A stretch of DNA of 64,000 nt from positions 3,162,001-3,226,000 of the forward strand of contig NZ_CP157276.1 in assembly GCF_040024445.1 (NCBI RefSeq). The letters are read 5' to 3'. Position numbers and translations under genes: made by a program. The stretch is from Prescottella soli. GTDB taxonomy: Bacteria > Actinomycetota > Actinomycetes > Mycobacteriales > Mycobacteriaceae. Below the pieces are notes generated by a model. The model ran no database searches, was not told the origin of the DNA, and saw nothing but the letters and a program-made list of their open reading frames with translations. Positions 8,512-16,472 of the stretch are shown here, piece by piece (position 1 is the stretch's first letter; the number at the start of each line of letters is the position of its first letter).

Positions 8512-8844
8512 TCAGGCGAGCAGCTTCGCCTTCGCGGCTGCGAATTCCTCGTCGGAAAGCACACCCGATTGGTGCAGCTGGCCGAGCTGCTGCAGCTTGG
8601 AGATCAGATCGTCACCGGAGGATCCGGAGGTCGGCGGGGCCGTCTGCTGCTGTGCGGCGAGTTGCCGAGCCATCGCGGCCTGCTGCTCGGCCGACTGCTG
8701 TTCCGCGTAGGCCTGCTGCTCGGCCGCGCGCCGCTGCGAGCTCCGGTCCATCGCGTTGGTTGTCGCCCTCGCGGTGCCTGCGATGACCGCGGTTCGTGCC
8801 ACCGTCCCCAACAACCCGGGCCGACCCATGCGTCGTCCGATCAT
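8512..8844 (-). CDS. SHOCT domain protein
   Basis: A 110-aa protein. The N-terminal 35 residues are small and basic (RRMGRPGLLGTVARTAVIAGTARAT) and could associate with membrane. A Gln/Ala-rich helix follows (RRAAEQQAYAEQQSAEQQAAMA). The C-terminus is a classical SHOCT motif: DLISKLQQLGQLHQSGVLSDEEFAAAKAKLL. SHOCT modules are short oligomerisation tails of unknown role. The gene lies 14 bp downstream of a DUF6325 gene, and I expect one transcript. Confidence 0.85.
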   Translation of the reverse strand: MIGRRMGRPGLLGTVARTAVIAGTARATTNAMDRSSQRRAAEQQAYAEQQSAEQQAAMARQLAAQQQTAPPTSGSSGDDLISKLQQLGQLHQSGVLSDEEFAAAKAKLLA

Positions 8845-8858
8845 GTGAATTCTCCCTT

Positions 8859-9284
8859 CTACCGTGCGTGCTCGACGGCGGCGAGGACCGCGTCACGGGG
8901 TACCTGAACGTGTAGGGCCACCTCACCGCCCGCGGCGCGGGCCGCGGTGGCGATCCGGCGCGCCCACGCCTCCTCGTAGACGATGATCGCCGCGGACGTT
9001 CCGGGCTCGAGCGAGGACCGCACCACGTCCAGGTCGTCGGCGCTGATCCAGTGCTGTGCCTCGATGGCCAGGTCGGCCAGGCCGGTGTCTGAAAGGTCCT
9101 CGTCGACGTCGATCTCGGTGAGGTTGCCGGCCGCGTCCTTCGCGATGTAGACGAGGTCGAGCAGGGTCACGTATCCACGGTCGACCACGTCCTGCAGTGC
9201 GGCGACGGTGGCGGGGTCGGCGGTCGTTCCGGGGAAGGTCAGTACGACCAGTTCCACGGGGCCGATGTCGCTCGGTTGAGTCAT
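8859..9284 (-). CDS. DUF6325 family protein
   Basis: A soluble 141-aa protein of the actinobacterial family placed next to SHOCT proteins. Visible features are GPVELVVLTFPG at the start, YVTLLDLVYIAKDAAG, an acidic stretch DVDEDLSD, then SLEPGTSAAIIVYEEAWARRIATA and HVQVPRDAVLAAVEHA. The alternating beta/alpha pattern suggests a small ferredoxin-like or stress-type fold. The start ATG (MTQPSDIGP) was chosen because upstream codons belong to noncoding DNA before the glutamine synthetase terminator. It precedes the SHOCT gene by 14 bp. Molecular function unknown. Confidence 0.78.
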   Translation of the reverse strand: MTQPSDIGPVELVVLTFPGTTADPATVAALQDVVDRGYVTLLDLVYIAKDAAGNLTEIDVDEDLSDTGLADLAIEAQHWISADDLDVVRSSLEPGTSAAIIVYEEAWARRIATAARAAGGEVALHVQVPRDAVLAAVEHAR

Positions 9285-9342
9285 GTCGGTCAGTCTGCAC
9301 CGACGGAGCGGTCCTTGCCCGGACGAAACGCCGAAGACCGGA

Positions 9343-9370
9343 GTCCCCGGCTCCGGCCGGTGCCGGGGAC
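9343..9370 (-). terminator. Hairpin downstream of glutamine synthetase-like gene
   Basis: GTCCCCGGC and GCCGGGGAC form a perfect 9-bp stem around a 10-nt loop, 31 bp past the stop of the minus-strand glutamine synthetase-like gene. There is no U-run, as is common in actinobacteria. Confidence 0.55.
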
Positions 9371-9400
9371 CCGGGCGTCGCCGACCGCCCTCGGCGGCGC

Positions 9401-10774
9401 TCAGAACGCCCACCGCAGTGCCGCGGCGATCTCCTCGTCGGTCGAGTTCGCGAACCGCGCGATCTCCGCGCGGTGCACGTCGACGATGGTGGCCGACAGT
9501 TCCGTCCCGAAGGCCTCGGTGAGCGTCGCGTCGGCCTCGAACGCGTCGGTGGCCTCGCCGAGCGACCTTGGCAGACGGTCGATTCCGCGGCGTCCGCGTT
9601 TCTCGTCGGTGAGCGTCGCCGGGTCGACGCCCACGAGGTCCGGCAGTGCGGCGCCTGCGCGGATGCCGGCCAGGCCGGCGAACAGCAGCCCGGCGATGCA
9701 CAGGTAGGGGTTGGCCGACAGGTCCAGCACCTTGACCTCGAGATTGGCGGCCCGCTCCTCCTCGCCGCCGCTGCCCGTCACCAAACGCAGTGCGGTTTCC
9801 CGATTCTCGTGTCCGCATGCCCGGAACGGCGCCGACCACTGGCCGGGCACCAGTCGCAGATAGCTCGCTGCCGACGCCGCTCCCACCGCGAGCAGTCCCG
9901 GTAGGTGGTCGAGGATGCCCCTGGCGAACGCCTCCGCCGTCGCCGTCAGCCCGCACGGGCCGTCGCCGCCGCTGTGCAGGTTCCGGCCCTCCCGCCACAG
10001 CGACAGGTGTACGTGTCCGCCGTTCCCGACGCCGCCCGCAGTCACCTTGGGGGAGAAGGACACCCGCATGCCGTGGCGGAGGGTCACGGCGCGGATGGTC
10101 TCGCGCACCAGCACGAACGTGTCGGCGGCGCCGAGCGGATCCTCCGCGGCCACCGACAGCTCGAACTGCCCGGCCGCGTACTCGGGGTGGATCTGCTCCA
10201 CCCGGACATCCTGCTGTCGCAGCGCGGTGACCAACTCGGCCAGGTAGTCCGACCTCTCGACCAGCCGCGTGTACCCGTACGCCGGCCCGCGGGTCGCGGG
10301 CACGAAGTCGTCGGAGTCGTGCCCGACGACCCATTCGGTCTCGATCGCGGACTTCGCGGTCAGCCCCTCGTCGGCGAGCAGCGTGACGGCCCGGCGGACG
10401 ACCCCGCGGGCATCCTGCGGGTGCAGGCCTCCGTCCTGCGTGTAGCGGTCGACGGGCGCCCACGCCCAGCCCGGCTGCGCCGCGAGCACGGTCAGCCGCC
10501 CGAGATCCGGGATCAGTCGCAGGTCGCCGACGGGGCCGCCGGCGTAGCGGCCGGCGACGATCGTGTCGTCGGGGGTGAACGCGTCGAACACCGGCGACGC
10601 CCCCACACCCCACGCGGCGGCGTGCTCGAGGCGGTCGATCGGGACGGCCTTCGTGCGCACCACGCCGCTGTTGTCGACCCACGGCAGCGCGATCGCGACG
10701 ACGCCGCGTTCGGCGAGGTCGCGGGTCAGCCGCGCGGCCTCGAGCGCCCGAGCTTCGCGTTCGTGCCGATCCAT
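9401..10774 (-). CDS. Glutamine synthetase-like enzyme (GlnA3/FluG-type)
   Basis: A 457-aa ATP-dependent ligase of the glutamine synthetase superfamily, of the type that joins glutamate to amines other than ammonia. The N-terminal beta-grasp part has LPWVDNSGVVRTKAVPI. Catalytic-domain marks are SAIETEWVVG, GGVGNGGHVHLSLW, PGQWSAPFRACGHENRETALR and NPYLCIAGLL. The C-terminal adenylylation loop of true GlnA is absent, and the start region differs from housekeeping GlnA, arguing for an amine-utilisation role (gamma-glutamyl-polyamine or similar). The ATG at 10774 faces the amidohydrolase start only 35 bp away, so the two promoters overlap. Confidence 0.85.
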   Translation of the reverse strand: MDRHEREARALEAARLTRDLAERGVVAIALPWVDNSGVVRTKAVPIDRLEHAAAWGVGASPVFDAFTPDDTIVAGRYAGGPVGDLRLIPDLGRLTVLAAQPGWAWAPVDRYTQDGGLHPQDARGVVRRAVTLLADEGLTAKSAIETEWVVGHDSDDFVPATRGPAYGYTRLVERSDYLAELVTALRQQDVRVEQIHPEYAAGQFELSVAAEDPLGAADTFVLVRETIRAVTLRHGMRVSFSPKVTAGGVGNGGHVHLSLWREGRNLHSGGDGPCGLTATAEAFARGILDHLPGLLAVGAASAASYLRLVPGQWSAPFRACGHENRETALRLVTGSGGEEERAANLEVKVLDLSANPYLCIAGLLFAGLAGIRAGAALPDLVGVDPATLTDEKRGRRGIDRLPRSLGEATDAFEADATLTEAFGTELSATIVDVHRAEIARFANSTDEEIAAALRWAF

Positions 10775-10809
10775 CGCATCTCCCTCACGCGGGCTCGGTC
10801 AGCGGCAGA

Positions 10810-12012
10810 ATGGCGGGTGTGGCGCCTTTCCCAGACGATACGCCGCGGCACTCGCGCGGAGATTCGATTGCGGAGATGGTCGACGCGCTGCCTCTCGTCG
10901 ACCACCACTGCCACGGCGTCGTGCGCGAAGCCCTCGACCGGCCGGCCTTCGAATCGCTGCTGTGCGAGGCCGGCGGGCCCGGAGCGTGGCACGGCACCCT
11001 TTTCGACACACAGGTCGGATTCGCGGTGCGCCGGCTGTGCGCCCCGGTCCTCGGCCTGCCGCCGCACGTCGGCCCGGACGAATATCTCGAACGGCGCGTC
11101 GAACTCGGCGCCGACGAGGTGACCCGGTGCCTGCTGCGGGCGACCGGAATATCCGAGTTCCTCGTCGACACAGGGTTTCTGCGTGACCGGTTGACGACGC
11201 CGGACGAACTGGCGGCATATTCCGGGGCGCGGGCACACGAGGTGGTACGGCTCGAGCCGGTCGCCGAGGAGGTGATCGCCGTGCGCGGGGCCGGCACGTT
11301 CGCGGACGCCTGCCGCAGCAGGCTGGCGGACTTATCCCGCACCGCGATCGCCTTCAAATCCGTTGCGGCCTACCGGGTCGGCCTCGATCTGGCACCGGAG
11401 CGCCCGTCCGATGCCGGCGTGTTCACCGCGGCGGCGCGGTGGGCGTCGGAGATCGCCGCCGGGGGCCCGGTGCGTTTGGCCGACGAGACTCTGATCCGCT
11501 TCCTGATCTGGACGGCCGTGGACCTCGGCCTGCCGATCCAGTTCCACGTCGGCTACGGCGACGCCGACACCGACCTCGCGCGCGCCGACCCGCTGTTGCT
11601 CACGCCGCTGCTGCGGGCCACTGCGGGCCGCGGGATTCCGGTCATGCTGCTGCACAACTATCCCTTCCAGAGACACGCCGGCTACCTGGCGCAGGTGTTC
11701 GACCACGTGTTCGTCGACGTCGGTCTCGCGATGCAGAACGTCGGCGCCGGCGGCGCGATCCGCGTCCTGGCGGAGCTCCTCGAGCTCGCGCCGTTCGGGT
11801 CGGTGCTCTTCTCGACGGACGGCTGCGGCCTCCCCGAGTTGTTCCACGTTGCCACCGTGCAGTTCCGGACCGCACTGGCCGAGCTCCTCGAAATAGAAGT
11901 GAGACAGGGAAAGTGGTCGACGGGCGACGCCGAGCGGGTCGCGCGGATGATCGCCGGTGACAACGCACGCCGCGCCTACCGGCTCGCATCCGGCACCCCA
12001 CCGACCGATTAG
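10810..12012 (+). CDS. Amidohydrolase (FluG N-domain type)
   Basis: A 400-aa TIM-barrel metal-dependent hydrolase of the amidohydrolase-2 group. Motifs are VDHHCHGVVRE near residue 33 (metal HxH), PIQFHVGYGD, PVMLLHNYPF and VLFSTDGCGLPEL, the successive barrel-strand ligands. In fungal FluG and its relatives this domain is fused to a glutamine synthetase domain; here the partner is the divergent gene 35 bp away. A likely role is hydrolysis of a gamma-glutamyl or related amide. ATG at 10810 is used. GTG at 10819, 7 nt after CAGAAT, would fit a leaderless start. Confidence 0.82.
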   Translation: MAGVAPFPDDTPRHSRGDSIAEMVDALPLVDHHCHGVVREALDRPAFESLLCEAGGPGAWHGTLFDTQVGFAVRRLCAPVLGLPPHVGPDEYLERRVELGADEVTRCLLRATGISEFLVDTGFLRDRLTTPDELAAYSGARAHEVVRLEPVAEEVIAVRGAGTFADACRSRLADLSRTAIAFKSVAAYRVGLDLAPERPSDAGVFTAAARWASEIAAGGPVRLADETLIRFLIWTAVDLGLPIQFHVGYGDADTDLARADPLLLTPLLRATAGRGIPVMLLHNYPFQRHAGYLAQVFDHVFVDVGLAMQNVGAGGAIRVLAELLELAPFGSVLFSTDGCGLPELFHVATVQFRTALAELLEIEVRQGKWSTGDAERVARMIAGDNARRAYRLASGTPPTD

Positions 12013-12117
12013 TCCGAAACGCCGGGAACCGGGGGTGAGTGACCCACGTCTCTTTCGTGGCGTAGTTTCACCCACGACATGCCGCCGGGGTGGCGCGCAT
12101 CGAGCTAGGAGCCGCAC

Positions 12118-13740
12118 ATGTTGAGTACGATGAATGATTTACCTCTTTCCATCGCGCAGTTGCTGCGGCATGGAAGTACCGTCCACGCGGACGCCGAGGT
12201 GGTCACCTGGACGGAGTCGGGTCCGCGGCGGCGCTCGTATGCGGAGGTCGGCCGGCGGTGTGCGCAGTTGGCGCACGCGCTGCGCGGTCTCGGTATCGAG
12301 GGTGACGACCGGGTCGCGACGTTCATGTGGAACAACGCCGAGCACCTCGAGGCGTACCTGGCGGTGCCGTCCATGGGCGCGGTGCTGCACACGCTGAACA
12401 TCCGGCTGTTCCCGGAGCAGTTGATCCACGTGGCCAACCATGCGGAGGACCGGGTGATCATCGTCGACGCGACGCTGCTCCCGCTGCTGGGCCCGCAGCT
12501 GGCGCAGATGAAGACCGTCGAGCACGTGATCGTCACGGGCGACTCAACGGCCGGCCTCGAGGCCCCGGAGGGCGTGCAGGTGCACACCTACGAGGGTGTG
12601 ATCGCCGGGTTGCCGACCGAGTTCGACTGGCCCGAACTCGACGAGCGCAGCGCCGCCGCGATGTGCTACACGTCGGGCACCACGGGTGACCCGAAAGGTG
12701 TTGTCTACTCGCATCGTTCGATCTACCTGCACTCGATGCAGGTGTGCATGAGCGACGGCCCCAACCTGGCGCAGGGCGACCGGGCGCTCGCGGTGGTGCC
12801 GCAGTTCCACGCGATGTCGTGGGGCATGCCGTACGCGGCGTTCATGATCGGCGCGTCGCTGATCATGCCGGACCGGTTCCTCCAGCCCGCGCCGCTGGCG
12901 GAGCTGATCGCGTCGGAGCGCCCGACGTTCGCGGCCGCGGTGCCGACGATCTGGCAGGGCCTGCACCTGCATCTCGAGCACCACCCGCAGGACATCTCCT
13001 TCATGCGGGAGGTGCTCATCGGCGGGGCGGCGGTGCCGCCGTCGCTGATGCACGCGTTCGAGAACGAGCACCAGGTGTCGGTGCTGCACGCGTGGGGCAT
13101 GACCGAGACGTCACCGGTCGGGTCGGTGGGCCGCCCGCCGGCCGATTCCACCGGGGAGGAGCGGTGGAGGTACCGCTACTCGCAGGGCCGCTTCCCGGCC
13201 TCGGTGGAGGCGCGGCTGATCGACGACGACGGCAACCGGGTCCCGCACGACGGCGTCAGCGTCGGCGAGCTCGAGGTCCGCGGGCCGTGGATCACGTCGT
13301 CGTACTACGGCGTCGACGCCCCGGACAAGTTCCGGGACGGCTGGCTGCGCACCGGCGACGTCGGGTCGATCACGCCCGACGGCTACCTCAACCTGTCCGA
13401 CCGGACCAAGGACATCATCAAGTCCGGCGGCGAGTGGATCTCCTCGGTGGACCTCGAGAATGCGGTGATGGGCCACCCGGCGGTGGCCGAGGCCGCGGTG
13501 ATCGGTGTCCCGGACGAGAAGTGGGACGAGCGGCCGCTGGTCGCGGTGGTGCTGCGGGAGGGCAGCGACGCCTCGCTCGAGGACCTGCGGGAGTTCCTCG
13601 CCGACCGCGTCGCCAAGTGGCAGCTGCCGGAGAACTGGGCGGTGATCCAGGAGGTGCCCAAGACCAGCGTCGGCAAGTTCGACAAGAAGCGGCTGCGCGC
13701 CGACTTCCACGACGGGAACCTCGACGTCACCCGGCTGTGA
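12118..13740 (+). CDS. Fatty-acyl-CoA ligase, AMP-binding family
   Basis: A 540-aa adenylate-forming enzyme that activates a medium- or long-chain carboxylic acid with ATP and CoA. P-loop YTSGTTGDPKGV (about 183-194), A5 GMTETSPVG, A7 GWLRTGDVGSI, A8 DRTKDIIKSGGEWISS, and the catalytic lysine in PKTSVGKFDKK near the C-terminus are all present. It looks most like AlkK/FadD medium-chain ligases. The start ATG follows CTAGGAGCCGC. The 3' end overlaps the convergent NUDIX gene by 14 nt. The substrate cannot be told from sequence by eye. Confidence 0.9.
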   Translation: MLSTMNDLPLSIAQLLRHGSTVHADAEVVTWTESGPRRRSYAEVGRRCAQLAHALRGLGIEGDDRVATFMWNNAEHLEAYLAVPSMGAVLHTLNIRLFPEQLIHVANHAEDRVIIVDATLLPLLGPQLAQMKTVEHVIVTGDSTAGLEAPEGVQVHTYEGVIAGLPTEFDWPELDERSAAAMCYTSGTTGDPKGVVYSHRSIYLHSMQVCMSDGPNLAQGDRALAVVPQFHAMSWGMPYAAFMIGASLIMPDRFLQPAPLAELIASERPTFAAAVPTIWQGLHLHLEHHPQDISFMREVLIGGAAVPPSLMHAFENEHQVSVLHAWGMTETSPVGSVGRPPADSTGEERWRYRYSQGRFPASVEARLIDDDGNRVPHDGVSVGELEVRGPWITSSYYGVDAPDKFRDGWLRTGDVGSITPDGYLNLSDRTKDIIKSGGEWISSVDLENAVMGHPAVAEAAVIGVPDEKWDERPLVAVVLREGSDASLEDLREFLADRVAKWQLPENWAVIQEVPKTSVGKFDKKRLRADFHDGNLDVTRL

Positions 13741-14173
13741 TGCGATGGACCTGCCACGCCGGATCAGGGGTCGCCCCGGTCCACGCGCGCAACAGCGCGT
13801 CGCTCGCCGCGAAGAGCGGGCGGGGCAGGTCCGCCGGGTCGGCCCAGACCCATTCCGGAAAGATGTGCGGCTCACCGGGTCCCGTCGGGATGCCGGTGCT
13901 CCGCGCATGCACGCCGAACACGACGCCGCCCTGCGCCGAGCCGGCGTCCACCACGACGGCGAACGCGGCGGCGCCGGTCGAGTCACCGATCCCGGACTCT
14001 TCGAGGCACTCGCGGTGGGCCGCGTCCTCGATCGTCTCGCCGGGCTCGAGGTGGCCGCCGGGTAGGCACCACGTCTCGGGTTCGGTGGGTTTGACTCTGC
14101 GGCCCAGCAGGATTCGACCGTCGGGTCGTTCCACGACGATGCCGACCCCGACCTTGGGGCGTTCGACGGTCAT
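13727..14173 (-). CDS. NUDIX hydrolase
   Basis: A 148-aa nucleotide diphosphate hydrolase. The Nudix box GHLEPGETIEDAAHRECLEE followed by SGI is complete (G-x5-E-x7-REUxEExGU), and the preceding GRRVKPTEPETWCLPGG is typical of ADP-ribose/NADH or dNTP pyrophosphatases. The start MTVERPKVG overlaps the stop of the upstream LOG gene (ATGA), so the two are translated together. Given the LOG partner, a nucleotide-salvage or nucleotide-sanitising role is plausible but not proven. It overlaps the convergent acyl-CoA ligase by 14 nt. Confidence 0.88.
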   Translation of the reverse strand: MTVERPKVGVGIVVERPDGRILLGRRVKPTEPETWCLPGGHLEPGETIEDAAHRECLEESGIGDSTGAAAFAVVVDAGSAQGGVVFGVHARSTGIPTGPGEPHIFPEWVWADPADLPRPLFAASDALLRAWTGATPDPAWQVHRITAG

Positions 14174-14772
14174 GCGCGTTCGAGACCCGTGTCGCTGGTC
14201 GGTCCGCCGTCCGCGGTCCACTTCGGCACCGGCGGGGCCCACGTCGCCATGGCGGTCCGCACGTCGTCGAGGTCGCCGGCGACCAGCAGCGCGTCCCGCT
14301 GGTGTCCGCCGACGAATCCGGTATCGACCAGGTGCTCGATCAACGTGACGAGCGGCTGCCAGAAGCCGCCGGCGTCGAGCAGGAACACCGGCTTGGTGTG
14401 CAGCCCGAGCTGCTGCCAGGTCCAGATCTCGAAGAACTCGTCCAGCGTGCCGGCGCCGCCCGGCAGGACCACGAACGCGTCCGCGAGTGCGGCCATGCGC
14501 TGCTTGCGCTCGTGCATCGACTCGACGACCTCGAGGGACGTCAGGCGTGGATGGGCGATCTCCTTGTCCGCGAGGTGTCGAGGAATCACCCCGATCGCCT
14601 CGCCGCCACCGGCGACGACCGCGTCGGCCACGGCGCCCATCAGCCCGACCCGGCCGCCGCCGTAGACCAATCCGACCCCGGCCGCGGCCAGGTCTCGCCC
14701 GAAGGCCGTGGCCGTGCGCAGGTGGGCCGGGTCGTTCCCGGTGGCCGACCCCATGAACGCGGTGATCCTCAT
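14170..14772 (-). CDS. LOG family nucleoside 5'-monophosphate phosphoribohydrolase
   Basis: A 200-aa protein of the LONELY GUY (TIGR00730) family, which cleaves the N-glycosidic bond of nucleoside monophosphates, including cytokinin ribotides, releasing free base and ribose phosphate. VYGGGRVGLMGAVADAV and LPGGAGTLDEFFEIW are the two phosphate-binding/catalytic motifs, and ERKQRMAALADAFV sits between them. The start is ATG at 14772. A 22-bp palindrome lies 14 bp further upstream in the region shared with the divergent TetR gene, so TetR probably controls the LOG-NUDIX operon. Confidence 0.88.
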   Translation of the reverse strand: MRITAFMGSATGNDPAHLRTATAFGRDLAAAGVGLVYGGGRVGLMGAVADAVVAGGGEAIGVIPRHLADKEIAHPRLTSLEVVESMHERKQRMAALADAFVVLPGGAGTLDEFFEIWTWQQLGLHTKPVFLLDAGGFWQPLVTLIEHLVDTGFVGGHQRDALLVAGDLDDVRTAMATWAPPVPKWTADGGPTSDTGLERA

Positions 14773-14785
14773 TCCACTCCTCGAA

Positions 14786-14807
14786 TGCAACGCGACGTTG
14801 CGTTGCA
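14786..14807. promoter_or_regulatory. Putative TetR operator, LOG/TetR divergent promoter
   Basis: TGCAACGC and GCGTTGCA are perfect 8-bp arms separated by GACGTT. The dyad sits between the LOG start (14772) and the TetR start (14833), the expected place for an autoregulatory operator. Confidence 0.65.
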
Positions 14808-14832
14808 CTCTACCGCGTGGCAGGGTCTGGGA

Positions 14833-15423
14833 ATGCCGGTAACCAGTGCCACCGCGGGGCGAGGCGGCCCCCGCAAGCGTGACCTCGTGCTGCAGACGGT
14901 CGTCGACGAACTCGCGTCGACGCCGTACGCGCAGCTGACGGTCGAACGCATCGCGGAGGCGAGCGGGGTGCACAAGACCACGCTGTACCGGTGGTGGTCG
15001 GGCAAGCCCGAACTGGTCGCCGACGCTCTCGCGACACTGATGGACACCGGGCCGGTGCCCGACACCGGCAGCACGCGTTCCGATCTCGTGGAGTGGCTGA
15101 GCGGCACCGCGCGCAACTACGCGGGCTCGCCGCTCGGCGTCGCGATGCCCGCGCTCATCAGTGACCTGGCCAGGACGCCGGAGGGCCTCGATGCCTTCCG
15201 CGTCGCGTTCCTCACCGAACGCCGTGCCAACTGTGCCGCGGTGATCGGGAGGGGAGTGGCGCGCGGGGACCTGCCGACCGATCTCGACGTGGACCTGTTC
15301 ATGGACGCGCTCGCGGGCGCGGTGTTCTACCGCCAGGTGGTGACCGGCGGACGTGTCGACGCCGACACCGCGGAGCGGGTGGTCGACCTGCTTCTTCCGG
15401 CGGCAGGGAACACTCGCCGGTAG
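14833..15423 (+). CDS. TetR/AcrR-family regulator
   Basis: A 196-aa repressor. The N-terminal helix-turn-helix reads LTVERIAEASGVHKTTLYRWW preceded by LVLQTVVDELAS, the standard TetR DNA-binding domain. The remaining helices form a ligand-binding/dimer domain with the TetR_C-like segment LFMDALAGAVFYRQVVTGG. The start ATG (MPVTSATAGRGGPRKRD) was chosen over an upstream-extended frame, which is a shadow of the LOG gene. It is divergent from LOG-NUDIX with a clear palindrome between them, so it likely represses both directions. Confidence 0.88.
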   Translation: MPVTSATAGRGGPRKRDLVLQTVVDELASTPYAQLTVERIAEASGVHKTTLYRWWSGKPELVADALATLMDTGPVPDTGSTRSDLVEWLSGTARNYAGSPLGVAMPALISDLARTPEGLDAFRVAFLTERRANCAAVIGRGVARGDLPTDLDVDLFMDALAGAVFYRQVVTGGRVDADTAERVVDLLLPAAGNTRR

Positions 15424-15599
15424 CGCGCGCGATGCGACGAGAACGACTGCAGCGCAGCTGAACACGGGAAACCTCACCTATCGGTCGGCTGGCTGGTGAG
15501 ATCACGGTCGCGCGTTCGAATCGAAACCCCAGCGTCGCCGTCGGTATCGAGATTCGTTGCTAGGCTCCACATTGCTGCGTCAATGGCAGAGGAGTCGTC

Positions 15600-16472
15600 G
15601 TGGTCGATTCAAGCGCTCGTGTCGTTCACCGTAATCTGGATGTCGACGGCGTTCACGTCTTCTATCGCGAGTCCCTGCCAGAGCGGGCCGACGCGCCCGT
15701 GTTGCTGCTGCTGCACGGCTTTCCGTCGGGGTCGCACCAGTTCCGTCGGCTCATCGACGCGCTGGGTGCGCGCTACCGGGTGATCGCTCCGGACTGTCCC
15801 GGCTCCGGCTACACCGAGACGCCCGATCGATTCGTCTACTCGTTCGACCGACTTGCCGACGTCGTCGAAGGCTTCGTCCAGCGATTGGGTGTGGACCGGT
15901 TCGCGATGTACATCTTCGACTTCGGCGCACCGGTCGGATTCAGGATCGCCGAGCGTCGCCCCGAGTGGATCTCGGGTCTGATCGTGCAGAACGGCAACGC
16001 CTACGAGGAGGGATTGGGCGACGCACTCCGCCAGCTCGTTGCTCTGGACCCCGAATCACCGGGCACGGCGGACACCGTCGGCAGCTTCATGACCGCGGGG
16101 GCCACGCGCGGCCAGTACGAGACGGGTGTTTCGGCCCCCGAGCAGCTCGACCCCGACAGCTGGACCCTCGATCAACACTTCCTCGACCTGCCGGGACGCA
16201 AGGAGGCGCAGGCGGCACTGCTCTTCGACTACCACTCCAACGTCGAGCGCTACGACCGTTGGCAGACCTGGTTACGCACGCACACGCCGCCCACCCTCAT
16301 CGTCTGGGGTCGTCACGATCCGTTCTTCGGCGAGCCCGGCGCGCACGCCTACCTGGGCGATCTGCCCCACGCCGAACTCCACCTCTTCGACACCGGTCAT
16401 TTCGCGCTCGAGACGCACCTGTCTCGAATCGCTCCTGTCATCGCCGACTTCCTCGACCGCACGACGGTCTGA
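15600..16472 (+). CDS. Alpha/beta hydrolase with Asp nucleophile (epoxide hydrolase/dehalogenase-like)
   Basis: A 290-aa alpha/beta-fold hydrolase. LLLLHGFPSGSHQFRRLI gives the oxyanion HG motif. The nucleophile elbow reads IFDFGAPVG, so the nucleophile is Asp107, as in epoxide hydrolases and haloalkane dehalogenases, not the Ser of esterases. The rest of the triad is probably Asp240 (WGRHDPF) and His267 (DTGHFALE). The GTG start at 15600 is preceded by CAGAGGA. The last 76 nt overlap the convergent MFS gene. Substrate unknown; epoxide or halide cleavage is expected from the Asp. Confidence 0.82.
   Translation: MVDSSARVVHRNLDVDGVHVFYRESLPERADAPVLLLLHGFPSGSHQFRRLIDALGARYRVIAPDCPGSGYTETPDRFVYSFDRLADVVEGFVQRLGVDRFAMYIFDFGAPVGFRIAERRPEWISGLIVQNGNAYEEGLGDALRQLVALDPESPGTADTVGSFMTAGATRGQYETGVSAPEQLDPDSWTLDQHFLDLPGRKEAQAALLFDYHSNVERYDRWQTWLRTHTPPTLIVWGRHDPFFGEPGAHAYLGDLPHAELHLFDTGHFALETHLSRIAPVIADFLDRTTV

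Noticed and set aside
15505-15545. Sequence GCGCGTTCGAATCGA resembling a tRNA T-arm
   Set aside because: No cloverleaf, acceptor stem or anticodon arm could be formed around it.
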